From NCBI GenBank assembly GCA_030587525.1, contig JAUQYW010000298.1, positions 1 to 31,803 on the forward strand: DNA of 31,803 nucleotides, read 5' to 3'. A program made the translations under genes and the position numbers. Source of the DNA: Candidatus Sigynarchaeota archaeon. Its GTDB lineage: Archaea; Asgardarchaeota; Lokiarchaeia; Sigynarchaeales; Sigynarchaeaceae. The notes beneath the pieces are model-generated. The model was not told the origin of the DNA. It saw nothing but the letters and a program-made list of their open reading frames with translations, and did not search any database. This document shows, in pieces, positions 7,895 to 14,924 of this stretch (the stretch's first letter is position 1; each line of letters opens with the position of its first letter).

Positions 7895-9178
7895 TTACTC
7901 CCATTTTTTCATAACCGTTCTCCCGCCCATGTAAGACTGGAGCACGTCGGGCACTCGGACAGAGCCGTCCTCGTTCTGGTAATTTTCCAGGATGCAGCAA
8001 ATCGTGCGCTCCGTCGCGATGGCCGTGGAGTTCAGCGTGTGGAGGATGTCCGTTTCGCCACCGCGCTTGCCATATTTTATGTTCAGCTTGCGTGCCTGGT
8101 AATCCGTGCAGTTCGAGCACGAGACGAGCTCCCGGAACTTGTTGGAGCCCGGAAACCAACCTTCCAAATCATATTTCTTGGCAGCGTTGTCGTTCATTTC
8201 CCCGCTGGCAATGTTCACCACGCGGAACGGCAAGCCAAGTTTTTGGAAAATCTCTTTCGAGTTGCCTATCAATTCCTCGTGCAATTTCCACGAATCCTCG
8301 GGGTTACTGTATATGAATTGCTCGATCTTCTCGAACTCGTGCACGCGGAAGATGCCAAGCGTATCCTTGCCATGCGCCCCTGCCTCGCGGCGGAAGCACG
8401 ATGAGATACCACAATATTTGAGGGGTAGCTTATCTGCGTCAATGACGTCGTTCTTGTGCAAAGCCGCGAGGGTCTGCTCAGACGTGGCGATCAAGAACAA
8501 GCGCGGATCCTCTCCCTTGATCTCGTACAAGGTTTCTTCGAAATCCGACAGCTCGGCGGCGCCCTTGATGGCATCATAGTTGATGAAGAACGGGGTCCAC
8601 ATGGGCTTGTATCCTTTCGAAACGAGAAAATCCACGCCGAAATGGATGAGCGCGATGTTCAGCAAGGTCAAGTCATTCTTCAGGTAATAGAACCGCGAAC
8701 CAGCAATTTCCTGGGCTTTTTGCAGGTTAACGCCATCGACGGTTTCGACCAGCGCCACGTGGTTTTTCGGCTCGAATGCGAACTCGGGTTGCGTGCCGAA
8801 CGTGTACACGGTAATGTTGCCCTCTTCCGTTTGCGCGATAGGCACGGACGCGTGGAGAATATTGCTCACCTTGTATCGAAACTCGTCGCGCTTTTTCAAT
8901 GCTTCCTCCTCGTCAACCGCTTTTTGGTCGATCAAGGCCCCGATGTTTTTCGATTCCTCGGCGAGGTTCTGGATGTTTTGCCCTTTTTTCTTGAGCTGGC
9001 TGATGTCTTTTGATATCTTATTGCGCTTGGCGCGGAGCTCATCAGCTTCCTTGCGTATATCACGCCATGTATTATCCCATTCTATGACCTTGTCCACGAG
9101 ATCGGGGTCCTTGAACCGGTCACGCTGCGATTTCCTGATCGCTTCTGGATTTTCCCTAAAAACCTTGATATCGAGCAT
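7895..9178 (-). CDS. serS: Seryl-tRNA synthetase
   Basis: Class II aminoacyl-tRNA synthetase charging tRNA-Ser, 427 residues from the chosen start. The N-terminal arm is the usual long antiparallel coiled coil (MLDIKVFRENPEAIR onward, with LRAKRNKISKDISQLKKKG). The catalytic domain has motif 2 as FRREAGAHGKDTLGIFRVHEFEK and motif 3 around TERTICCILENYQ followed by VRVPDVLQSYMGG. The ATSE segment and GEMNDNAAKKYDLEGWFP are also present. This is the common type of SerRS, not the rare methanogen type. I chose the ATG at 9178 because MLDIK is where family members begin. An in-frame ATG at 9214 would add 12 residues, and TATA-like elements near 9226-9252 could serve either start. The coiled-coil gene lies upstream on the same strand, 94 nt away. 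Confidence 0.95.
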   Translation of the reverse strand: MLDIKVFRENPEAIRKSQRDRFKDPDLVDKVIEWDNTWRDIRKEADELRAKRNKISKDISQLKKKGQNIQNLAEESKNIGALIDQKAVDEEEALKKRDEFRYKVSNILHASVPIAQTEEGNITVYTFGTQPEFAFEPKNHVALVETVDGVNLQKAQEIAGSRFYYLKNDLTLLNIALIHFGVDFLVSKGYKPMWTPFFINYDAIKGAAELSDFEETLYEIKGEDPRLFLIATSEQTLAALHKNDVIDADKLPLKYCGISSCFRREAGAHGKDTLGIFRVHEFEKIEQFIYSNPEDSWKLHEELIGNSKEIFQKLGLPFRVVNIASGEMNDNAAKKYDLEGWFPGSNKFRELVSCSNCTDYQARKLNIKYGKRGGETDILHTLNSTAIATERTICCILENYQNEDGSVRVPDVLQSYMGGRTVMKKWE

Positions 9179-9272
9179 AAATGCCTCACGTTTGCAATTC
9201 GACCATGTATCCATGAATCGAGGTTTAATAAGGTAGTGAAGGACTTAAATTCAATTCGTCGATTCGAATTGA

Positions 9273-10502
9273 CTAAATCGCGAGCATGATGGTGACCTTT
9301 TCCCGCGATAGCTCCTGGACCTCGTTTTCCAGGTCCTCCTTAGCCGATTTCATCTTGTTCAAGGAATTAACGACATTTTCCTTCTCGTGTCCGAGATCCG
9401 CCTCGGTATGTCCCTTTTGCGTCGTTAAATCGGAGATTTTTTGCTTGATCGCCGCAATCTTTCCGGACGTGCCTTTCTCCTGGATGGCCTTGTTCAAGCC
9501 CTTCCGCTCGGCGACGATGCGGGTGTAGGTCTCGATCAATGGTTTCAGCGACCGCTGGTCCTTGATCGCGGTGATGATGTCTTGCGCTTTTTCTTTCTTG
9601 TCTTCCTTGAGCTGGATTTCTTCCTCGTCCAGACCCCCTGCCATGTTTTCAAGGATCGCCCGGAGTTTCGGGTAATCGGGACCATCGACGATCAAGCTTT
9701 CGAAGGAATTCTTGAAATAGTCCTTGATTTCTTTCTTGGTTATGAAACGCGGTTCTATCGATCCCGTTTCAAGGGCCTTTTCGAATTTCTTGGCACTCTT
9801 CTTGATCTTGCTTAGTTCGAGCTGGATTTGTTGCTTAACGTTATTCTCCTCGCGGAATAACCGGTTCTCGTCTTCCACTTGCGGATCGTGCTCCATGTCG
9901 ATGAGCTGGTTTTCGAGCTGCACGAGATCCTTCTTCACGCGGTCAACGGTGGAAGTGAGCTCGTCGATTTTTTTCCGATCTTCCTTGTATTTATCAATGA
10001 GCTCGTCGATGCGCTTGATTCTATCCTTTAAATCTTCGGCATCCTTTGCTTCTCCATATTTCTCGCGGATGAAATGGTCGAGCTCCCCGTTCTGCGTGAA
10101 TATTCGCGATATAGCTTTCTGGATGGCCTTTATTTCCTCTTTATAATCGTTACCGAATTTTGGAATCCATTTTCTGCCGTTTTCATTGTAGATCGTGAAG
10201 AGGCTTGACAAGAAATCGAACGTACTCTTGAGATCCGAATGCGTTATTTGTTCCTTGCCTGGCGATTCAAATTCCTTGAAGTGATTTTGCATGGCCTTGA
10301 CGAACCGTGTCGCCGCCCTCGTGACGAGGTCATCCTTTTCCTTGGGTATCTTTTTCCCCATGCGGTCGATCTCGTCGGCAAGATACCGGATATTCTGCCC
10401 GATCTCGTCGATCATCTTCTTGCCGATTTTGCGCAGCTTCTTGAACTTCTCTGCCAAGACGCCGTCCAAGTACTTGCCGAGATCATCGAGCGGGATTTCC
10501 AC
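9273..10502 (-). CDS. Coiled-coil protein of unknown function, 409 aa
   Basis: The protein is almost entirely charged, heptad-rich helix (Lys, Glu, Asp, Ile, Leu), with no signal peptide, Cys motif or Walker motif. Coiled-coil stretches cover about residues 145-235 and 335-400. Between them sit a less repetitive stretch and a MAGGLDEEEIQ segment near residue 290. Automatic pipelines often call such proteins SMC- or SbcC-like, but no ATPase head is present, so that name is not supported. It lies upstream of the SerRS gene on the same strand with a 94-nt gap that contains its own TATA-like elements, so cotranscription is uncertain. It is divergent from cofC, about 110 bp between starts. Function unknown; a structural or scaffold role is only a guess. 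Confidence 0.7.
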   Translation of the reverse strand: MEIPLDDLGKYLDGVLAEKFKKLRKIGKKMIDEIGQNIRYLADEIDRMGKKIPKEKDDLVTRAATRFVKAMQNHFKEFESPGKEQITHSDLKSTFDFLSSLFTIYNENGRKWIPKFGNDYKEEIKAIQKAISRIFTQNGELDHFIREKYGEAKDAEDLKDRIKRIDELIDKYKEDRKKIDELTSTVDRVKKDLVQLENQLIDMEHDPQVEDENRLFREENNVKQQIQLELSKIKKSAKKFEKALETGSIEPRFITKKEIKDYFKNSFESLIVDGPDYPKLRAILENMAGGLDEEEIQLKEDKKEKAQDIITAIKDQRSLKPLIETYTRIVAERKGLNKAIQEKGTSGKIAAIKQKISDLTTQKGHTEADLGHEKENVVNSLNKMKSAKEDLENEVQELSREKVTIMLAI

Positions 10503-10613
10503 AAGCGTGCACCATCCATGGCGTTTGCGTGAGCTTAAGAGCTGGTGCCTTTATTATGTTTCAATGCTCAATCATTTAACATTATTCCAGGTTTTTTCAA
10601 TTCTTTCCTTGCG

Positions 10614-11468
10614 ATGCACATGGCAAGCACGACCGACGTCGTTTTTCTGGTGCCCGTGAAGGCATTCAAGCAAGCCAAGTCCCGGCTCGTCGAGATTTTT
10701 CCGCCGGAAACCAGGCCGGCCATGCAAGAACGCATCGGAATCGCATTGTTCGAGGATCTCATGGACGTGCTGGTCACGTTCGTGAAAAAATACATTGCAA
10801 GCAAGGTCGTCATTTGCAGCCCCGATCCGGGGGTGAAAGCACGGGTGAAAGCTGCCGGTGCCAACTTCGTATTTCTTGACGAGGCGAGCATGGATCGAGG
10901 CGATCCTGAACACGCCGGGCTGACCGGTCTCGACAAGATCATCGCGTGTATGAACGATTTCGCGATCAATATCCTCGGGGCGAAGGGAACCGTGTTGCTC
11001 ATGAACGATCTCCCGCTGCTCAGCGTGCATGCCCTCGTCGGCTTGTTCAAGAACATAGCATTGAAAAGCAGCTTCAAGAAAGTGTTGCTCTCGCCCTCCA
11101 TGGGCAATGGATGCAACATGATCGCCCGGTTTCCACCCAACATCATTGAAACGCGATACTCGAGCAAACACGATCCCTCGTTCATCGAGCACTTGGCATT
11201 GGCCAAGCAAAAAGCCATGGATATCGGTATGAAAGCCGAGAAATTCATCGAGGTCTATAAAAATCTCGAAATTTACCTGGATCTCGATACCCCGGAGGAT
11301 CTAATGAACTTGTACCCCTTGTTGAAGGAAGTACGCCCAAAATCACGGTTGTTAGCCGTCCTCGAGAGCCTCGATGTGGAAATCAAGAAGCGGGATAGCG
11401 ATGACACGAGGCAAGTCAGCATCAAGGTCAATATGGAAAAATGGAAAAATGGAATAACCTTATTATAG
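10614..11468 (+). CDS. cofC: 2-phospho-L-lactate guanylyltransferase (coenzyme F420 biosynthesis)
   Basis: CofC activates 2-phospho-L-lactate, or phosphoenolpyruvate in some lineages, with GTP to form the diphosphate intermediate used by CofD in F420 synthesis. The 284-residue protein has the family signatures: LVPVKAFKQAKSRL near the N-terminus (nucleotide binding), LMNDLPLLS mid-protein, SPSMGNGCNMIARFPP, then a HDPSFIEHL stretch and a C-terminal LDLDTPEDLMNLYP. The frame extends upstream to 10545, but that part is low-complexity and unlike the family. I prefer the ATG at 10614, or the one at 10620, each directly before ASTTDVVFLVPVK. A TATA-like ATTTAACA at 10574-10581 is suitably placed. 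A CofC implies F420-dependent redox chemistry in this organism. The 118-aa gene follows 34 nt downstream. Confidence 0.88.
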   Translation: MHMASTTDVVFLVPVKAFKQAKSRLVEIFPPETRPAMQERIGIALFEDLMDVLVTFVKKYIASKVVICSPDPGVKARVKAAGANFVFLDEASMDRGDPEHAGLTGLDKIIACMNDFAINILGAKGTVLLMNDLPLLSVHALVGLFKNIALKSSFKKVLLSPSMGNGCNMIARFPPNIIETRYSSKHDPSFIEHLALAKQKAMDIGMKAEKFIEVYKNLEIYLDLDTPEDLMNLYPLLKEVRPKSRLLAVLESLDVEIKKRDSDDTRQVSIKVNMEKWKNGITLL

Positions 11469-11502
11469 GTTATCGAGAAAGTAATTTTAAAGTGAAGTAA
11501 AC

Positions 11503-11859
11503 ATGTTGGAAACCGAACCTCAAGTCGCTAGCGTCGTAGCTGAAGGCGAGATCTCCGACGAGGTCGATTACGCGGTCGCGATGTTCCTGGATAACGAACG
11601 CGGCTTTGGATTGACCGCTTGCAAGCCACGACTCGTTCAATTGAATGATGGCAGCCAGCTCATTATGATGAGCCTCGATTCGACCTTCCGAGGCGACGAT
11701 AACAAGATTTACGGCTACGGCGAAGTCGGCCGGTTATACCTCGATCCAAACAACAACTTCGAGGTCGTTTTCTGCTCGCCGGCCGACGAGATCGAGAAGA
11801 ACCGGAACGAGCTCGTGGAAACCGTCGAGCCCGAGGAGCGGTCCCGCGGAAAATATTAA
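11503..11859 (+). CDS. Hypothetical protein, 118 aa, acidic C-terminal tail
   Basis: I do not recognise the family. The 118-residue acidic protein looks like a compact beta-rich domain (about residues 20-90, with VDYAVAMFLDNERGFGLTA, RLVQLNDGSQLIMMSLDSTF and YGEVGRLYLD) followed by a charged, probably disordered tail rich in Glu. It has no Cys-ligand motif or membrane segment. It lies 34 nt downstream of cofC on the same strand, but an AT-rich TATA-like stretch (CCTTATTATAGG, 11458-11469) could give it a separate promoter. Codon usage matches the neighbours. The alternating hydrophobic pattern and the clean start make it a convincing gene, but no function can be inferred. Confidence 0.68.
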   Translation: MLETEPQVASVVAEGEISDEVDYAVAMFLDNERGFGLTACKPRLVQLNDGSQLIMMSLDSTFRGDDNKIYGYGEVGRLYLDPNNNFEVVFCSPADEIEKNRNELVETVEPEERSRGKY

Positions 11860-11865
11860 ATCATC

Positions 11866-11876
11866 TATTTTTTACG
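11866..11876 (+). terminator. T-rich terminator after the 118-aa gene
   Basis: A T6 tract lies a few bases after the stop at 11859, the type of signal used for archaeal transcription termination. The CDP-archaeol synthase gene converges from the other side, ending at 11923. Confidence 0.35.
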
Positions 11877-11922
11877 ACACATCCCGTTTTTGGCACGAAA
11901 TTTTTAGATCTTGATTGAACTT

Positions 11923-12585
11923 TTAGTGTGGCACGTCCTTCACGCGCAACTTGTACGCTAACTTGTTGACGATCCGGTGGATGAACGGCGTGAGCACGAG
12001 AATGATAATCATGTATTTTATGTCCAATTGGAAAAAACTTGCACCAAACCAGGAAAATAGCATTGAAAATAAGATGACACCCGCGATGAAGTCAAGCTGG
12101 TCGAGGACGGGTGCCGGCGCGCCTCGTGGGATGCGGAGCCGGCGCTTGATGAATGACCCGAGCAGATCGCCAAGCATCGCGCCGGGCGGGAACACGAGGG
12201 CCCGGACGATGGCGGGGATCGAGATCGTGACATACTGCTCGATGTCCCCGCGGGGCACGATCAAGGACATGTACAGGTCGTGCCACGCCAGGCTTGGCTG
12301 TAAAAAGAGCGGCGAAAGGAGCACCTGCACGATGCCACCAACGCAACCGATCGCGGAAGCGAGGAAGAAGCCCTCGAAGGTCTTGCCATCGCCGAAGATG
12401 CGTTGCCCAAGCAACGATTTACCGAAATCGATTGGATGGACTTTGCGATGTCTCGTGACCGGGACCGCGACAGCGTTTGCTAGATACGCGGGGAAAATGA
12501 TCCACATGGCCAGGTAAAAGAAAAACAAGAAATCGAGGAAGAGGCGCGCATTCTCGAGCATGGTTGCAGTTCGAAGCGGCGGCAT
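11923..12585 (-). CDS. carS: CDP-archaeol synthase (CarS, DUF46 family)
   Basis: Integral membrane enzyme that transfers CMP from CTP to unsaturated archaeal ether lipid (digeranylgeranylglyceryl phosphate) to make CDP-archaeol, the precursor of archaeal phospholipid head groups. It is 220 residues with about five hydrophobic segments. Family landmarks are FPAYLANAVAVP near residue 32, GKTFEGF near 67, and GAMLGDLLGSFIKRRLRIPRG followed by APVLDQLDFIAG around 135-168. The first ATG (12585) has an appropriately spaced TATA-like AAAATACA upstream. The ATG eight codons later (12561) is an alternative and matches the usual length better. It is divergent from the Zn-ribbon-like gene and convergent with the 118-aa gene. 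Its presence is good evidence that the organism is an archaeon. Confidence 0.9.
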   Translation of the reverse strand: MPPLRTATMLENARLFLDFLFFFYLAMWIIFPAYLANAVAVPVTRHRKVHPIDFGKSLLGQRIFGDGKTFEGFFLASAIGCVGGIVQVLLSPLFLQPSLAWHDLYMSLIVPRGDIEQYVTISIPAIVRALVFPPGAMLGDLLGSFIKRRLRIPRGAPAPVLDQLDFIAGVILFSMLFSWFGASFFQLDIKYMIIILVLTPFIHRIVNKLAYKLRVKDVPH

Positions 12586-12742
12586 TTTTATTTTCCGGCC
12601 GGTTGTATTTTGGCTCGGGGAGGAAATCGGCCCTCATGGAGACGGGAAAGGTTTAACGACCACGGGATAACCTTCAAATCGAATGACTTGATACATGTCA
12701 CTACCGCCCAGACGAATCTGTGCTTATACCGGCGATATCAAG

Positions 12743-13468
12743 ATGGCCGACGCGACCAAAAAAATCGATATAGAGTGTCCGAGCTGCAAGAAATGTTACC
12801 AGATCGATGTACCAGTGAAAGAATTCGAGCAAAATAAATCGAAGGGAATCGTAACGATCGCGCTCGTTGCTCCGTGCAAGCATGCTTGCCAGATATTCGT
12901 TGATCCAAAATGGAAGTATCGTGGTGGGCAGGCGGCCGATATTGTGCTTGAATCTGGGAAAGTCGCGGCGATCGAAGCATCCGACCTGGGCACCGCGGAT
13001 TCCAGCGAGCAAGCAGACATTGTATACAAGGTGGCTTCGAATATCATTTTGCTGGATGCCCGGGATTACGCGTGGATAAAATCTCTGGGTGCCGAAGAAA
13101 AGGTCGAGATCGCCGAGCTAGCGATATTGACGGGTGACAAGGAGGCTGCAAAAGGGATCTTCACCGACATCGCGGAATTTGCATCGGGCATCGACGACGA
13201 GGAATTCGCCGCAACTATGAAGGACCGGATCGAGATGATCGACGTCCTTTTCAAGCCGGGGGAATCGATCGATTACGAAGCCGTGCTGAACGAAGTCGAG
13301 GCCGCGACCAACGGCGACGCGTCTTCTCAAGGGAAAATGCGATACCTCGATCGTCTCGACAGCGTGTTGATCGACTTGAAGTTTGGGAACGTGAAGGGCG
13401 ATTTATCCAACGACCAATTCGAATACAAGAAAAATCGGTTGCTCAAGCTCAAGGAAAAACTTGGCTGA
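12743..13468 (+). CDS. Zn-ribbon-like N-terminal domain protein, 241 aa
   Basis: I do not know a named family. The N-terminal 60 residues carry CPSCKKCYQIDV, then about 30 residues later CKHACQIFVDPKW, a CxxC plus CxH set fit to bind one Zn. The same domain starts the protein at 30131-30502 in this window, so the two are distant paralogues. The rest (about 65-241) is acidic and mostly helical (IAELAILTGDKEAAKGIFTD and later ERIEMIDVLF-type segments), possibly a helical repeat. The frame extends upstream to 12695, adding 16 residues. I prefer the ATG at 12743 because the domain begins right after it and the extension is unlike the paralogue. It is probably cytoplasmic. The next gene lies almost 800 bp away, so it is likely monocistronic. 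Confidence 0.72.
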   Translation: MADATKKIDIECPSCKKCYQIDVPVKEFEQNKSKGIVTIALVAPCKHACQIFVDPKWKYRGGQAADIVLESGKVAAIEASDLGTADSSEQADIVYKVASNIILLDARDYAWIKSLGAEEKVEIAELAILTGDKEAAKGIFTDIAEFASGIDDEEFAATMKDRIEMIDVLFKPGESIDYEAVLNEVEAATNGDASSQGKMRYLDRLDSVLIDLKFGNVKGDLSNDQFEYKKNRLLKLKEKLG

Positions 13469-13619
13469 TCTTGTTCCACGTGTATCGGCCTCAAGAAGAT
13501 TGAAGTTCTTCTCTCCGTGATGGTGCTGATAGTTTTTCCCTAAAAAATGCACATTTATTCTTCCCGTATTACGAAAAATACATTATCCGCCGGTATAATT
13601 ACTAATAATTAAGACCCGA

Positions 13620-13810
13620 TGACAGCATTCATGCTTTGCCGGGCACGGCATTGAATCCCGCGGGGAACGGTTGGCCGGCGCACCGGGTTCCCGCGATGGT
13701 TTCCCGGACTCCCAGTAAATTCCATAGGTTGCGCCATGAATTAGGCCCGCATAAGAGGAACCGAGAGGCAAGGCAACCATGGAGGATGCCAGCCCGCGGG
13801 ATGGCATTTT
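13620..13810. ncRNA. Candidate structured RNA of unknown type
   Basis: Three helices can be drawn by eye. The first pairs 13659-13668 with 13687-13695 (nine pairs, one bulged G), capped by an inner CCGG/CCGG helix. The second pairs 13722-13732 with 13773-13782 (ten pairs, one bulged A). The third is a near-perfect palindrome at 13786-13807 followed on the plus strand by five T. An alternative closing helix pairs 13655-13664 with 13793-13802. A plus-strand TATA-like GGTATAATT (about 13592-13600) and the T tract favour plus-strand transcription, but a minus-strand TATA-like CTATTTAAG (about 13841-13849) is equally placed for the opposite orientation. It matches no RNA family I know and could also be a small palindromic mobile element. 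Confidence 0.35.
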
Positions 13811-13811
13811 T
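13786..13811 (+). terminator. Palindromic hairpin followed by T5
   Basis: ATGCCA...TGGCAT arms flank a CCCGCGGG core, with one mismatched pair, and are directly followed by five T on the plus strand. It resembles a stem-loop terminator or a palindromic protein-binding site. It overlaps the candidate structured RNA above and may be its 3' end. Confidence 0.35.
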
Positions 13812-13850
13812 GTCGCGCTTTGCTGGGTTTAACGAAAATCTTAAATAGAC

Positions 13851-13879
13851 AACGACCAATAATGACCACGTGGGTCGTT
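13851..13879. repeat. Inverted repeat AACGACC / GGTCGTT
   Basis: A 7-bp perfect inverted repeat with a 15-nt spacer contains a second palindromic core (CCACGTGG). It lies just upstream of the TATA-like GTTATATAC at about 13881-13890, so it could be an operator or a hairpin. No gene starts close downstream. Confidence 0.4.
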
Positions 13880-14029
13880 GAGTTATATACAAGCGGGACT
13901 TAACAGCTCATAAAGTACGACGGAAGTTGGATCGGACCCGGAATACGTGCGGAAAATACAGACCAGGCTCGCAACAATGGAGGAATCGGGGAAAATCGCC
14001 TCGTGGGCTCGGTCTTAGACCTAATATTA

Positions 14030-14090
14030 TTTCCCACAGATTAGATTATTTTCCCACTCAGATTTTGGGTTACTCGATTAAATTTCCCAC
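14030..14090. repeat. Three short direct repeats TTTCCCAC
   Basis: TTTCCCAC occurs at 14030, 14050 and 14083, the first two followed by similar CAGATT-containing sequence. The spacing is 20 then 33 bp. They may be binding sites upstream of the YIP1-like gene or chance low-complexity repeats. Confidence 0.35.
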
Positions 14091-14285
14091 TTCTCCCCCA
14101 CCCAAGGAGAAATCTAAACTCCAACAACCAAATTAACCGGACTGGATGGCCTGGACGGCACACTCTCTTTTACCCATGCAGGCGTCCTCGGTTCCTCCTT
14201 TCTTTTCCCTCCTTTCCCTCGGCTTACAAGGTACGAAGCGATAATAAGTAGCTTGCGATAAATGCACGGGAAGAAAATACATATC

Positions 14286-14924
14286 ATGGCATTTTTACAT
14301 AAAATGCGGCAACTTTTCTGGTCCCCCGGCGAGATAGCGGCTGCCAAGCCTTTCCAGAGTCCAGCAAGATGGTTACGACTCGGGCTGGTAGCGGGCATGC
14401 TTGGCATGGGCGCTCAATCCGCGTGGATTATCCCGCCCGATGACCTCATCAGCATAGCAAGCGATCCCGACCTGGAGATATTCGCGAACAAGGCATTGGG
14501 TTTCTCGCTTGGCATCGTGTTCTTGCTCGTTATGTGGCTCGTGGAAGCAGCGATCCTGGCATGCTTCAAGGTCAAGAGCATGTCACCTGCCATCAACGGC
14601 AGCTTCGCCGTCTTCGCTTTCTTGCCACTCATCGCCATTCCCATCCACGCGCTGTATCCGCCCCATCTCGGGCGTGCCGGTGACGTGGCGCTGATCTGGG
14701 TACTGATCGTGGGATTTCTCGCCTGGCATGCGGCCTGGCTCGGCATCTTGCTCCGCGGCGGGCACGTGGACACGGCCGGGCGTGGGAAGCTGTCATCGAG
14801 GAAGGTCGCGCTCATCGCTTGCGTGGTGCTCGCGGTCGAGATTGCCGGGGGAATGCTGTTCCTGGCCAACATGCCCACGTTGTTCAGGTCAAACATCAAC
14901 GAGTTCTTCTGGATGTGGTTCTGA
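14286..14924 (+). CDS. YIP1-like multi-pass membrane protein
   Basis: The protein is 212 residues from the chosen start. The N-terminus MAFLHKMRQLFWSPGEIAAAK resembles the amphipathic 'ShortHelix-SPxE' opening of prokaryotic YIP1-domain proteins. About four to five hydrophobic segments follow (two around residues 28-42 and 72-92, then around 100-120, 135-155 and 173-195). An in-frame ATG at 14262 would add eight residues; I prefer 14286 because of the family-like opening. It overlaps the next gene by one base: its TGA (14922-14924) shares an A with the ATG at 14924. The two are thus translationally coupled, which suggests a membrane partner for the anchored glycosidase-like protein. The YIP1 assignment rests on pattern only; function is unknown. 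Confidence 0.6.
   Translation: MAFLHKMRQLFWSPGEIAAAKPFQSPARWLRLGLVAGMLGMGAQSAWIIPPDDLISIASDPDLEIFANKALGFSLGIVFLLVMWLVEAAILACFKVKSMSPAINGSFAVFAFLPLIAIPIHALYPPHLGRAGDVALIWVLIVGFLAWHAAWLGILLRGGHVDTAGRGKLSSRKVALIACVVLAVEIAGGMLFLANMPTLFRSNINEFFWMWF

Larger units (their letters stand above)
13469..14285. other. Long non-coding stretch of about 800 bp
   Basis: No convincing protein gene lies here; the ORFs present are short and lack coding character. It contains strong inverted repeats (13655-13807), a separate hairpin (13851-13879), a TATA-like GTTATATAC near 13881-13890 followed by about 130 bp of unassigned sequence, three copies of TTTCCCAC (14030, 14050, 14083), and a pyrimidine-rich tract (about 14190-14220). 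I found no tRNA, RNase P or SRP RNA signature on either strand. Confidence 0.6.

Noticed and set aside
13620..14030. RNase P RNA, SRP RNA or tRNA in the long non-coding region
   Set aside because: The strong folding suggested these, but I could not find their conserved motifs (RNase P core boxes, SRP helix 8 loop, tRNA T-loop) on either strand.
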